Shown here piece after piece: positions 17,079-25,787 of a stretch of DNA of 64,000 bases. Location of the stretch: assembly GCA_964593455.1 (NCBI GenBank), contig CAZQHK010000001.1:1-64000 (forward strand), read 5' to 3'. Origin of the DNA: CAZQHK01 sp964593455 (GTDB taxonomy: Bacteria > Muiribacteriota > CAYSPT01). The position numbers were made by a program, and so were the translations under genes. The notes under the pieces were generated by a model that was not told where the DNA came from, did not search any database, and saw only the letters and a list, made by a program, of their open reading frames with translations. How positions within the stretch are numbered: the stretch's first letter is position 1; the number at the start of each line of letters is the position of its first letter.

Positions 17079-20000
17079 GTGAAACGGCACACAATAGCAT
17101 TACTGCTGGCAGCCGGGCTATTTCTGGTTTTTCTGGATGCTCTGGTATGGCAGCGGTCCGTAGCCCGGGGACAGGTACGATACGGACATTCGCTGATTGA
17201 CGGAGAAGAGTTTTTTGAGCTGATGTCTTTTCTGGAGGATTTCGATCCCAACCAGTGGCAGGAACTTAAGAAGATGATGCAAGACTCGCCGGATGAACTG
17301 CGTTCCAGGGCGACTGAACTCTATGAAGAGATGAAACGTTTTAAACTGCTTCTGGCCGATGATCCTGAAGCCTTTTGGCGGGAACGGGACATCCGGTTGA
17401 AAGCAGCTGTTTCCCGAATTGATGTCGTGGAAACGGGAAAAGATAAGTTTGAAAATCTGGTGGAAGAGTGGAAGGAAACACCTGCCTCGATGGATAATTT
17501 TCTTCACCGGGCCGGCCTGTTGCTTGAATGGATACAGATCCTGGAGAAGAACGAAAGTTTTGATTCTGAAGAAGCATATGAAATGGTCCGTAAGATGCAA
17601 GATGCCTATGATCAGAGAAAACAGGACCACGCGACCAAACTGCTCAACAGGCTCTTCGTTTTTACCTGGCGGGGTGCCGGCGGAAAACCGGAAGAGGAAG
17701 AGAAGAAAACTATAAGAACCGAAAAACCGGATATTCTGGTGATCAGCGGATCTGAGCTCTTTGACCTTAAATATAGTATCGAACCGAAGTACCGGAAGGA
17801 CTTGAAACTGTTTGGATACCAGGTAGATTCATGCAGCTATGGTGACATTACCTGGGAAAAGCTGAAGAACTACAATGTCCTGGTTTTGACATGGCATCCG
17901 AAGAAAGAAAACCAGGAATATATCGATAAGGTTTACCAGCCTGCTTTCCCTCTTTTGATGAGATTCCTGGAAGAAGGCGGTGGAATTTTTATCATGGGAG
18001 GAAGCTATGCCCACTCAGAAACATCTATCAACCGGTTTCTTGAACCCCTGTCCGCCAAGATACTTCATGAAGCAATTCTTGATAAAGCTATCGATTACCA
18101 TCAACGAGACTATCTTTTTCTTGATTTCGCCTCCACCACGACGATTGAACGCCATCCGGTGACCTCGGGAGTATGGGAACTGTGGTACTGTGCACAGGAA
18201 ATAGAATCTGGTTTCGGAACACCCGCCCTAAAACTGGGCCCCTCCTGGAAACCTCTGGTCAAAGGAAATAGTACGTCGTTTTCTTCAGGAAAACAAAAGA
18301 CGGCGGGCACCTATGATACAGAGCCGCCCATGGTTGCCTGTCGGTCGTATACCCAGGGACGAGTCGTACTCTTTTCCGCCCACCCGAGTTTCTGGATTAC
18401 CGATCCTCACCATCCTGTTTGGGAGGAAGTATGTATTACCAAGGGAAGAGGATTCAGTTTGTTGCTGAATATCTACAACTGGTTGGGAGAACCTTCTCTG
18501 GATTCCGGTGCTTTGGGAGGAGTTAAGGCTTCATCCAGGGTAGCTGATGAACTCTCTGTTCCCCCGGGTGATATTTACGAACAACTAACTGCTATAGGGT
18601 TTCGTAAACCGGAAGCCGCTCGCCGTCCAAAAGCTGATATTACCAATACCTATTCAGGAATAATCGGAATATCGAGTTCCCACTCAAGCGGTAACGGGAG
18701 CGTGTCGGAGTACGCCCGGGAGGCCATGGATCTGGAATACGATTTTATCGTCTTCACTGAAGATTATACCTTGATGACCCAAGAAAAATGGAACGACCTG
18801 GTATCGGAATGTATCAAGTACTCCGGAGAGAAATTCCTGGCCATCCCCGGTTTGAGTTATAAGGATATGAAAAGCGACAACTCATACATCGTTTTCGGCT
18901 TTAAACAGTGGCCTCCCACTAAATGTTTCAATAAAGAAGGGAAGGGAAATCCGACCGCCATTTCCAAGGCCCTGGGCGCACCGCCGAGCTTTATCATGAC
19001 ACCAGCTTTAAATCCTGTTAAACCCTGGTTCCAAACGAACTATAACGGGTTGGAAGTGGTTTCGTATTCCCACGGGATACAGCTGATTACCAGGAGTTTG
19101 GATGACTACCTGTCTCTCCAGGCCAACACGTATAACCTTGCCCCAATCGTCAGTCACAGGATTCAAGATCCAGAAGAATTGAGTTTGATAAAAAACTACT
19201 TAAACTACGTCCGGTGTAATGATCTAACCCGGGTTCCCGAGATGTTTACGTCCAGGGGAGAAGAAAACCCCCGGGGAGTGTATGTCTCCAGTGGACCACG
19301 TATTAATGTGTGGTACATAAAAAATGCAGTTAAGGCGGCTCGAGAGGAAGAATGGAGACTCTCCCTCGATGTTTCGTCAGATCAAATACTTTCAGAGGTA
19401 ATCATCTATGATGGCCGGGATATCTACCGGGTCTTCAGACCATCAGAGAAAACATTTTCGTTCGAGTTGATCGGCCGCCATGAGAAACAGCACTATTTCA
19501 CTATGGTGGTGAAAGATGCCGCCGGCGGAGAAGTCATATCTTCTTGCTTATGGACTTTTGATATCCGCCAGAAGCTGTGCCTGGACGATGATCGGCAAAA
19601 TACTACCGCCTGGATGTCGATAGTCGATCAGGAAAGAAAACTCGTCTCCTTGCCGACTGGTTTGGTCATACCCACCGCCAGTGACGAAGCCGGCGGCAAT
19701 ATCATGGCGCCGCTCAAGGAAATTATGCCACAGGGATTCGAGGTAATTCCCAACGGGTTCAAGACATATTTTTCTCCCCGGATTCTAGATTCTCAAAACA
19801 AGCAGGAAAGCGCCGTCGCCCGGAGGGAGATCGTTTTTTCCTCTGGCGATGTGGGCATTATCGATAACTACCTGGAGATGACAAATCCATCGGTGGTCAC
19901 GAGTCTTGCAGATACCCGCGTACGGCTCACCATGTTCAATCCGCGGCCCTACAGTTACACCATGATGTTCGTAGAGTCGGATATCACATACAAGAAAGAT

Positions 20001-20879
20001 TTTTCTTTCGGCAATGAAAAAGGCTTTGAGCTCATCACCTTGAACATCCGTGAAAAAAACAGATGGAAACAGTCGTTTCTACAGTCTACGTACTTCGATG
20101 AAGAGGGACAAAAGGTGACCAGAAGACGTTCCCAGACCGTACGGGGAGAAGTTAAAAAAAGACGATACGTCTCGGTCGGACCCGATTTCTATGGCTCGGC
20201 CGCTGTATTTCCTCTTTCAGACGGCGTCTATGATTTTCTCATTGATGGAGGAGGTTTGCTGATTGGTCACGAGATGCCGAGTTGGCCGGCAGCGGCCGGG
20301 GATACGGTACAGGAGCGGTTTCTGGTTGTTCGCGGTCGGCCGGGAGAGCCTGGTACTGAAGGATTTGATCTGATATCGAAGCTCTATGGTCTCGACGGAC
20401 CTCCGGCATACCAGATAGAACTCTCTCACGGAAGTGTTTTGGAAACAATCTGTCTTCCGGTGCTGGAAGCCGGGGATTATTATGTTGAAGGGAACATCAG
20501 TCAGGCACCGCTTCCCAACGAGCTCGGTTTGTGTATCACTAAATTGAATTCCCACTGGGATGCCGGTATGCAAGACCGCACCACGGGAAGTTTAAGAAGA
20601 ATCGGCGTGTGTCCCGCTAACAGCACCGGATACCTGACCATAGATACATCTCAAAAACGCAGTTTCGTGATTGGTAATTTGCTTACCTGCGACAACAGCG
20701 AAATCAGGCTGGCTCTGCTTTCCGAGAAAGACAGCAATATTGAAATAGAGGTTCACAATCCACTCGCTGAGAAGGCAAAGGTTGTAGTAAAAAGCCCCTT
20801 CTATCCAGACTTAAAGAAGAGCGTCTCCTTAAAACCAGGTGAGAGCCAAAGAATCACGACTCGGGTTAAGCGAAAGTAA
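17079..20879 (+). CDS. Very large surface protein with amidotransferase-like and degenerate PHP domains
   Basis: 1266 aa from GTG 17079 (GGAGGAG upstream). A hydrophobic N-terminal helix, probably a signal anchor, is followed by a charged helical region (about 40-220). Next is an alpha/beta region (about 225-490) resembling ThuA-type class I amidotransferase-like folds, with DILVISGSELFDL and MRFLEEGGGIFIMGG. A second region (about 540-700) has the layout of a PHP phosphoesterase but with altered motifs: SSSHSSGNG for HxHS and FTEDYT for TDHD, then LAIPGLSY. A long beta-rich C-terminus follows, ending in an Ig-like segment. I infer a non-catalytic extracytoplasmic role. It stands alone, with no obvious operon partner. 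Confidence 0.7.
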   Translation: MKRHTIALLLAAGLFLVFLDALVWQRSVARGQVRYGHSLIDGEEFFELMSFLEDFDPNQWQELKKMMQDSPDELRSRATELYEEMKRFKLLLADDPEAFWRERDIRLKAAVSRIDVVETGKDKFENLVEEWKETPASMDNFLHRAGLLLEWIQILEKNESFDSEEAYEMVRKMQDAYDQRKQDHATKLLNRLFVFTWRGAGGKPEEEEKKTIRTEKPDILVISGSELFDLKYSIEPKYRKDLKLFGYQVDSCSYGDITWEKLKNYNVLVLTWHPKKENQEYIDKVYQPAFPLLMRFLEEGGGIFIMGGSYAHSETSINRFLEPLSAKILHEAILDKAIDYHQRDYLFLDFASTTTIERHPVTSGVWELWYCAQEIESGFGTPALKLGPSWKPLVKGNSTSFSSGKQKTAGTYDTEPPMVACRSYTQGRVVLFSAHPSFWITDPHHPVWEEVCITKGRGFSLLLNIYNWLGEPSLDSGALGGVKASSRVADELSVPPGDIYEQLTAIGFRKPEAARRPKADITNTYSGIIGISSSHSSGNGSVSEYAREAMDLEYDFIVFTEDYTLMTQEKWNDLVSECIKYSGEKFLAIPGLSYKDMKSDNSYIVFGFKQWPPTKCFNKEGKGNPTAISKALGAPPSFIMTPALNPVKPWFQTNYNGLEVVSYSHGIQLITRSLDDYLSLQANTYNLAPIVSHRIQDPEELSLIKNYLNYVRCNDLTRVPEMFTSRGEENPRGVYVSSGPRINVWYIKNAVKAAREEEWRLSLDVSSDQILSEVIIYDGRDIYRVFRPSEKTFSFELIGRHEKQHYFTMVVKDAAGGEVISSCLWTFDIRQKLCLDDDRQNTTAWMSIVDQERKLVSLPTGLVIPTASDEAGGNIMAPLKEIMPQGFEVIPNGFKTYFSPRILDSQNKQESAVARREIVFSSGDVGIIDNYLEMTNPSVVTSLADTRVRLTMFNPRPYSYTMMFVESDITYKKDFSFGNEKGFELITLNIREKNRWKQSFLQSTYFDEEGQKVTRRRSQTVRGEVKKRRYVSVGPDFYGSAAVFPLSDGVYDFLIDGGGLLIGHEMPSWPAAAGDTVQERFLVVRGRPGEPGTEGFDLISKLYGLDGPPAYQIELSHGSVLETICLPVLEAGDYYVEGNISQAPLPNELGLCITKLNSHWDAGMQDRTTGSLRRIGVCPANSTGYLTIDTSQKRSFVIGNLLTCDNSEIRLALLSEKDSNIEIEVHNPLAEKAKVVVKSPFYPDLKKSVSLKPGESQRITTRVKRK

Positions 20880-20908
20880 TAAGGTAATTTGAAAAATAGC
20901 GGCTCAGG

Positions 20909-21085
20909 CTAGGCCTGGTAGTGGTATCGGTTCTTGATTCGGCTCAGAAGCGTTTCGATAGCTCCCAGTTCATGGTGTATGTTCCCGGTGAGAAGCTGGT
21001 ATCGCCTGATCTCTTCATCAGTCCCATAAAAATAGATCATGAAAGTTTCCTCGGCCAGCATGTGATTGTACCCTTCCTGGATCAA
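20909..21085 (-). pseudogene. Small open frame in a decayed region (58 codons)
   Basis: Reading from TTG 21085 (AAAGGA 9 bases upstream) gives 58 residues ending in an amphipathic helix with TDEEIRRYQLL and LGAIETLLSRIKNRY. The composition is protein-like and better than the opposite strand in the same frame. It lies downstream of a truncated response regulator and may be a real small gene or the tail of a lost one. I do not recognise it. Confidence 0.3.
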
Positions 21086-21194
21086 TATATTAATTCCTTT
21101 CAGTGCTATATTAGTGATTTAAGTCGTCCAATAATTTTTTTTGCTTGGCCAGTCAGCAATTGCGTTGCCTGAGCTGAACAAGAGTTCTTGTGGG

Positions 21195-21350
21195 TCAAGC
21201 GGCTTCGGCGGTAGACATGGTTCTCACATCAAAATTGCTCTTTCTAAATACTCGTGAGATGAGGCGTTTGATAAACGGGTCATCATCAATGCAGAATATA
21301 GCGTACCTGGATCTATTGTCATCCGTGACCGTCGTGTCGAGGTGATTCAT
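21195..21350 (-). pseudogene. Truncated response regulator receiver domain
   Basis: From ATG 21350 (AGGA upstream) 51 residues read as the first 40% of a receiver domain: YAIFCIDDDPFIKRLISRVF, with the acidic pocket DDD, then FDVRTMSTAEAA, where a TGA ends it. The phosphoacceptor Asp, Thr/Ser and Lys that should follow are absent in all frames downstream. This is a gene remnant. The 770-base interval 20880-21649 otherwise holds only the small frame at 20909-21085 and the promoter at 21614. Confidence 0.6.
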
Positions 21351-21613
21351 GTCTTCATCATATCCTTACTGTTTTGACCTGCCACATTGGATTTTGAGTA
21401 GGTGAGCCTGGTTCTACTTTTTTCATCCGGATAGTTTTTAAAGCGAACTTCGTGCCAATACATGGAATATGGCTAAAAACTGCTTAAACAGGCCCTAAAT
21501 AGGAGAAAGGGCTCGACGAATGATATTTCTGGCCGAACACAAATTGACCTTTCTTAAAAGCCAGACGGACAGATTGTGTCCGTCAAAAGCAGGTTAGGAT
21601 ACGTTTCAGCGAG

Positions 21614-21643
21614 TTGACCGGGCAGTTCTGTTAATCCTACAAT
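21614..21643 (+). promoter_or_regulatory. Sigma70-type promoter abutting the start codon at 21650
   Basis: TTGACC at 21614-21619, an 18-base spacer, TACAAT at 21638-21643. Only six bases separate the -10 box from the ATG, so the transcript would begin at or next to the start codon. No Shine-Dalgarno sequence is present. Confidence 0.55.
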
Positions 21644-21649
21644 TAAGCC

Positions 21650-22924
21650 ATGTCAAAACGAAAAGGAAAACGGCGTGCTCAAAAACAACAGACCCGCTTT
21701 CTTTTCCAGGAACGGAAGAGCTTTAATTGCCGGGCATGCGGGGTGTGCTGCCGGCAGTGGACTATTTATCTCTGTGAGGCCGAGATAAAGCGGCTTGAAG
21801 CCATCGACTGGAGCCAGGCGGCAGATCGTCTCAAAGATGTCTCCGTGATCCGGATGGTTACGCCGCCTGGTGAGACCCGGGAGCAGCCGGCTCTGGCCCG
21901 AGACTCCGCCGGTGCCTGTATTTTTCTCGAGGATGACGGTTTGTGCCTGATTCATCGCCACGTGGGGTTCGAGGCTAAACCGTTACCATGCCGTATGTTT
22001 CCCTACCGATTGATCAAGACACCTGATGGCGCCGCGGTAGGCTACTCCTTTTACTGCCCGTCGGTTTTTGATGACGACAACCGTCCGTTCGAGGAAGAAG
22101 ACTTGCTTCGCGAAGCCTTGCTGTCACGACGTCTGCCCATGGCTCTGGAACAAGAGGTTCCTATCAGGACCGGGTGGACGGTCCCGTGGTCGATATTTCA
22201 CCGGCTGGAAGAAACTCTTGATACAATTATGACTGATGAGGGCTGCATAATTCCGGTATGCTTGTTGGCTGTACACTTTTTTGTTACCCGACAGTTGAGT
22301 ATGTTCGGACAAAATTATTTAGACAAAGATTTTCCTTTTGCCGCTCTGGCAGAAGATGCTCTTAAAATGGCTGCCAACCAGCATGGTGGTCGGTTCTTCG
22401 AGAGGTTTTTCCGGACGCCGTTTCTACTTTACCCGGAAAGCCTGACATTGCTCGGTGTTAATCCAACTACGCGAGACAGGATACGGTATCTCCGATTGTT
22501 CCCGCAGTTTTTACTGTCGTTGGGGACGCCCTCTACTCTGTCCTTCCCGGAGGGAATACCGCTTCAACGACTGGAAAAGATAGTCTTTGACATCCGTAAA
22601 TATGAACCGCAATTGACTCGCTTCTTCAGCCACGTGCTCTTCCGTAAAGATCTGTTGGTGGGCAGCAGTCTGGCTCAGGCTACGGCGATCATCTTAATGG
22701 CCTGGACGCTGCTGCGCTGGTACGCGAAAGCCCGGGCTTCCCTGGCGGCTCGGGATACGGTTGAACTCGATGATGTAAGGTATGCAGTAGCTGATGTCGA
22801 GCGGCTTTTCCTGTTTCACGCCAGCACCCTGAGTGCTCCCTTTAAGCATGAAATGTACCGTAACCTGCTGGATTTCCTCTTCTCCAACGACACTTTCAGT
22901 GCTTCGATGGCTGGTTTGATGTAG
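21650..22924 (+). CDS. YkgJ-family CxxCxxxCC putative metal-cluster protein
   Basis: 424 aa. After a Lys/Arg/Gln-rich start the protein has FNCRACGVCC followed by CLIHRH and LPCRMFPYRL, the cysteine pattern of the YkgJ/UPF0153 family, thought to bind zinc or an Fe-S cluster (about residues 24-130). The remaining 290 residues are helical and not recognised. The function of the family is unknown. The predicted promoter lies so close to the ATG that the message may be leaderless. It converges with the next gene across 11 bases. Confidence 0.85.
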   Translation: MSKRKGKRRAQKQQTRFLFQERKSFNCRACGVCCRQWTIYLCEAEIKRLEAIDWSQAADRLKDVSVIRMVTPPGETREQPALARDSAGACIFLEDDGLCLIHRHVGFEAKPLPCRMFPYRLIKTPDGAAVGYSFYCPSVFDDDNRPFEEEDLLREALLSRRLPMALEQEVPIRTGWTVPWSIFHRLEETLDTIMTDEGCIIPVCLLAVHFFVTRQLSMFGQNYLDKDFPFAALAEDALKMAANQHGGRFFERFFRTPFLLYPESLTLLGVNPTTRDRIRYLRLFPQFLLSLGTPSTLSFPEGIPLQRLEKIVFDIRKYEPQLTRFFSHVLFRKDLLVGSSLAQATAIILMAWTLLRWYAKARASLAARDTVELDDVRYAVADVERLFLFHASTLSAPFKHEMYRNLLDFLFSNDTFSASMAGLM

Positions 22925-22935
22925 AGGCCAGAGCT

Positions 22936-23961
22936 TTATCCTACTTTACGGTTGATTTCATTAATGTCCAGGATCATCTCGTATTTCTTTACCAGCAGCA
23001 GGGCGATCTCGATGGCAATGTTCCTGATGAGCCTGAAAAAGTCACGGGACGAGAGAAAAACCTGCCCCCCTTCGGCGTGCAACAGATCGATAAACGAACA
23101 GATGAATATATTATCTCGTTCGGACAACCCCAGGTACAGGTTCAGATACTCAAGCGCCGCCATGGTCCGGTCTTCGCCTTTTTCCTGAACGAGTGGAGTT
23201 TTCAATATCCCGGACAGCCGTGCAGCCAGCTCATGAATGAAGCCTTCCATGAAAACCCGGAACTTTTCAATCATAGTGAATTCGATAATATCAGCGGTTT
23301 CCTGGGTGATGAAGAGGTCCAGCTCTTGCAGAAATTGAATGTATTTCTGGTCAAAATCGAAGATGGCAATCTTCTCTATGACTGTTTTCTTGTCATAGTT
23401 AATCTCGACATTGATGTTTCTGATCTGTTTTTTCAGAAGCTCATAGCGCTTGGTTACCAGGTTCGAGATAATTGTGGCTCTCTCTTTTTCCAGGTTGGAA
23501 CTGACTTCCATTCGTTTGAGCCCTTCGTGAAGAAGAGCCAGCTGGAGGCTGTCGAAGTGCCGGACATCTTCCTGCAGAAGGTCGGAAATGATCCGGAGAA
23601 TGCAATTGGAAGATTGCAGTCTGGTGATAAAACTCTCCAGGGCCAACCCGGAAAACCCGAGCTTTATCAGGGTGTAGAAACACAGCGCTGAGACCGTTAG
23701 ACAGATTCCCGGCGACGGTTCGTTCTCCTGGTCCCACTCCACCCTGTTCTGCATGAGGTCGAGAAAAGATTTCGAGAGCTGATCGTCTTTGTGAACGGTG
23801 GCGAAGATGTCCGTCAAGGTGTCGGAGTTGGGATAGTCGATAAATTTCTTCCCTTGCAGGAGCTTAATCCTCCAAAGGATATTTCCCAGTTGGAGATCAA
23901 GCATCTCTTTTTCAAAAACCGTCTGAACAAACTCTTCCAGTTGTGCGGCGCTCGTGTACAT
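22936..23961 (-). CDS. All-helical soluble protein of unknown function
   Basis: 341 aa, no signal peptide or clear membrane helix, rich in Leu, Ile, Glu and Lys. Predicted as mostly alpha-helix, with long amphipathic stretches such as ISNLVTKRYELLKKQIRNI and a C-terminal IRNIAIEIALLLVKKYEMIL. I recognise no family or catalytic motif. The start ATG has GGAGG 5 bases upstream and a good promoter, so it is a real, separately expressed gene. No neighbour suggests its role. Confidence 0.8.
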   Translation of the reverse strand: MYTSAAQLEEFVQTVFEKEMLDLQLGNILWRIKLLQGKKFIDYPNSDTLTDIFATVHKDDQLSKSFLDLMQNRVEWDQENEPSPGICLTVSALCFYTLIKLGFSGLALESFITRLQSSNCILRIISDLLQEDVRHFDSLQLALLHEGLKRMEVSSNLEKERATIISNLVTKRYELLKKQIRNINVEINYDKKTVIEKIAIFDFDQKYIQFLQELDLFITQETADIIEFTMIEKFRVFMEGFIHELAARLSGILKTPLVQEKGEDRTMAALEYLNLYLGLSERDNIFICSFIDLLHAEGGQVFLSSRDFFRLIRNIAIEIALLLVKKYEMILDINEINRKVG

Positions 23962-23993
23962 GTACTCCTCCGAAAAACTAAATTGTAAAACAT

Positions 23994-24023
23994 ATTCTAA
24001 TTATTCCAAACCGATACTGTCAA
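23994..24023 (-). promoter_or_regulatory. Sigma70-type promoter for the helical unknown gene
   Basis: On the minus strand: TTGACA (24018-24023), an 18-base spacer, TAGAAT (23994-23999), about 32 bases before the ATG at 23961. Confidence 0.6.
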
Positions 24024-24051
24024 CCATCTGACATTGTTATTATTCCAACAA

Positions 24052-24206
24052 CCATACTTTCTACGCTTTCTTGCTGGAGGGTGGAAGGATGACACTATTG
24101 AGAAACAGACACTGTTGTGGGAAAAAGGACGTTAAAGACGAACCAGCCTGCTACGAGGTCCATCCGATCCTAATCATCAGCGCTGCATTGTCCAGTAACA
24201 GTGTCT
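24052..24206. repeat. Repeat fragment and inverted repeat in a 332-base intergenic region
   Basis: 24052-24080 matches the reverse complement of the 3' part of the 85-bp repeat at 15261/15439, with one inserted base and two substitutions. AGACACTGTT at 24107-24116 is repeated inverted at 24197-24206. Open frames here have poor composition. The interval 23962-24293 contains nothing else that I can identify. Confidence 0.45.
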
Positions 24207-24293
24207 CTCCGTCCAGCCCTGTGGTCAGCCTTCGCTGCGCTGTTGCTGCGCAAAACGCTTGCTCGACAGAGTTTCGTTCCATGAGCCTGAGAC

Positions 24294-25787
24294 TTAGCGG
24301 TAGATATCTTTCGTCGCTTTGGTGAGGGCCAGCTTGAACAGCCGACAGATATCTTCAAGCGGCAGGAACAATACGTCGTCATGGTATTCGGGCACCGCCT
24401 GCATTACAATCCACTTGGTCCGATCGACCAGGACGTTGAAGCTGCCCACCTCCATCTGCACCAGTTCAGGGGCAGCGGAATAGTTGACCGTTTTGCCGGT
24501 TCCCGTTGCTCCGAGAGCCGCGGTGATAAGTCCAGTCTTTTGATCCAGGGTGGTCAGAAGCCCGGCTTTTTCCAACATGAACGGGGCCTCTACCAGCGGC
24601 ACCCCTGAAGGTGCCTCCTTGATAAATAACCGGATTACCGGAGTGTTGCCGATGAGATAATCTCCCTGGCGGGCAATGAGTTCAGGAAGAACTGATATTT
24701 TCGGCTCACCGGGTGCTGGTGATGGTGGGACCGGTTCACCGGATACAGGTGGTAGCGTTTCGATCTCGATACCCGGAACCTCTCGGGTTTTAAGACGCGG
24801 CTTTTCAGGTGGTTTCTGGAAAAAATCACGGTCGAAAGCGAGATTGATCGAGAGCCGATGAATGTCCCCGATATTCTGGTCGGCGAAAGCGTAGTCGATG
24901 TTCCACCAACCCATAGATATACCAGCGCCCAGGCATAGCTGGCTCTGGTCGAGCCCGGCTCTCAAGGCCACCAGTCCTTTCATGGGCCGCCACTCTGCGC
25001 CTAAACGGAAGTCGAACCGGTTATCACCTTCGGTGAAAATATCTAGGTTGCCCATCAGCGAGTCTAAGACACGGTAGCTCGCTCCAACTGTCGAGATGAA
25101 TTTAATTTCTTCTTCCTTGTTGCTGGCGGTGTTCCACTTGAGGGTTCCCATGAGGTTCCTGAAGCTGAGTCCCAGGGTCAGGTCGTCGTTCCATTTCCAG
25201 AGTCCTCCAAGATCCAACGCATACCCAGTGGCGCTCTTATCCAGTATCTTGTGGTTCAAGAGTTTTAGACTGCCGCCAAACCGGAGCGTTGGCTGAAACT
25301 GGTACGATCCGCCGAAAACCAGGGAGTGTTGCTTATCGTCAAAGTAGCCGAGGGTTGTAATATCGTAGACCGGCAAACCGTTGTGATATCCAATGATTTT
25401 TGAGGTATTCAGCTCGGTATGTGGTATCCCCTCCAGTCCGAAGAAGATGTACCCGGCGGCCAGTGCGAATCTGCCGGCGGGATAGGCGAAAGAAACATTG
25501 TCGTGCTTACGGCCTTCGGACAGATTGGCATGGCTGGTCGTCAGTTCTATTCGGTTTCCAAGACCGATGCCGGCCGGATTCCAAAACAGAGCGGTCCCAT
25601 CGTCGGCTGCGGCCACGAAAGCGTTTCCAAGACCCAGAGCCCGGGCACCGATTCCCTGGCGCAAATAAGCGGCGGGTGTCGGTGCACCCATCACTCGTGA
25701 GGAGCAGGTAAAGCAGATCATCAGCAGGACCGCGGCGGCTGCGGCCGGCAAACCGGTTTTTGTCATCATCCGCGTTACTTGATTCAT
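24294..25787 (-). CDS. PorV/PorQ-like outer-membrane protein with C-terminal stalk-like domain
   Basis: 497 aa with a signal peptide. The mature N-terminus GIGARALGLGNAFVAAADDGTALFWNPAGIG is the hallmark of the PorV/PorQ (UPF0164) barrel family. The barrel runs to about residue 325, with alternating aromatic beta strands. After a Pro-rich linker, the last 130 residues resemble the copper-amine-oxidase N-domain (stalk) fold often used for binding. PorV proteins in Bacteroidetes help export or attach secreted proteins. The start overlaps the stop of the large secreted protein upstream by four bases (ATGA), so export or anchoring of that protein is a reasonable guess. Confidence 0.85.
   Translation of the reverse strand: MNQVTRMMTKTGLPAAAAAVLLMICFTCSSRVMGAPTPAAYLRQGIGARALGLGNAFVAAADDGTALFWNPAGIGLGNRIELTTSHANLSEGRKHDNVSFAYPAGRFALAAGYIFFGLEGIPHTELNTSKIIGYHNGLPVYDITTLGYFDDKQHSLVFGGSYQFQPTLRFGGSLKLLNHKILDKSATGYALDLGGLWKWNDDLTLGLSFRNLMGTLKWNTASNKEEEIKFISTVGASYRVLDSLMGNLDIFTEGDNRFDFRLGAEWRPMKGLVALRAGLDQSQLCLGAGISMGWWNIDYAFADQNIGDIHRLSINLAFDRDFFQKPPEKPRLKTREVPGIEIETLPPVSGEPVPPSPAPGEPKISVLPELIARQGDYLIGNTPVIRLFIKEAPSGVPLVEAPFMLEKAGLLTTLDQKTGLITAALGATGTGKTVNYSAAPELVQMEVGSFNVLVDRTKWIVMQAVPEYHDDVLFLPLEDICRLFKLALTKATKDIYR

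Noticed and set aside
20921..21172. 83-codon plus-strand frame
   Set aside because: No ribosome site. The opposite strand in the same codon register gives a more protein-like product, and the region is decaying.
24071..24325. 84-codon plus-strand frame
   Set aside because: It runs over a repeat fragment and into the end of the convergent PorV-like gene, and its composition is not protein-like.
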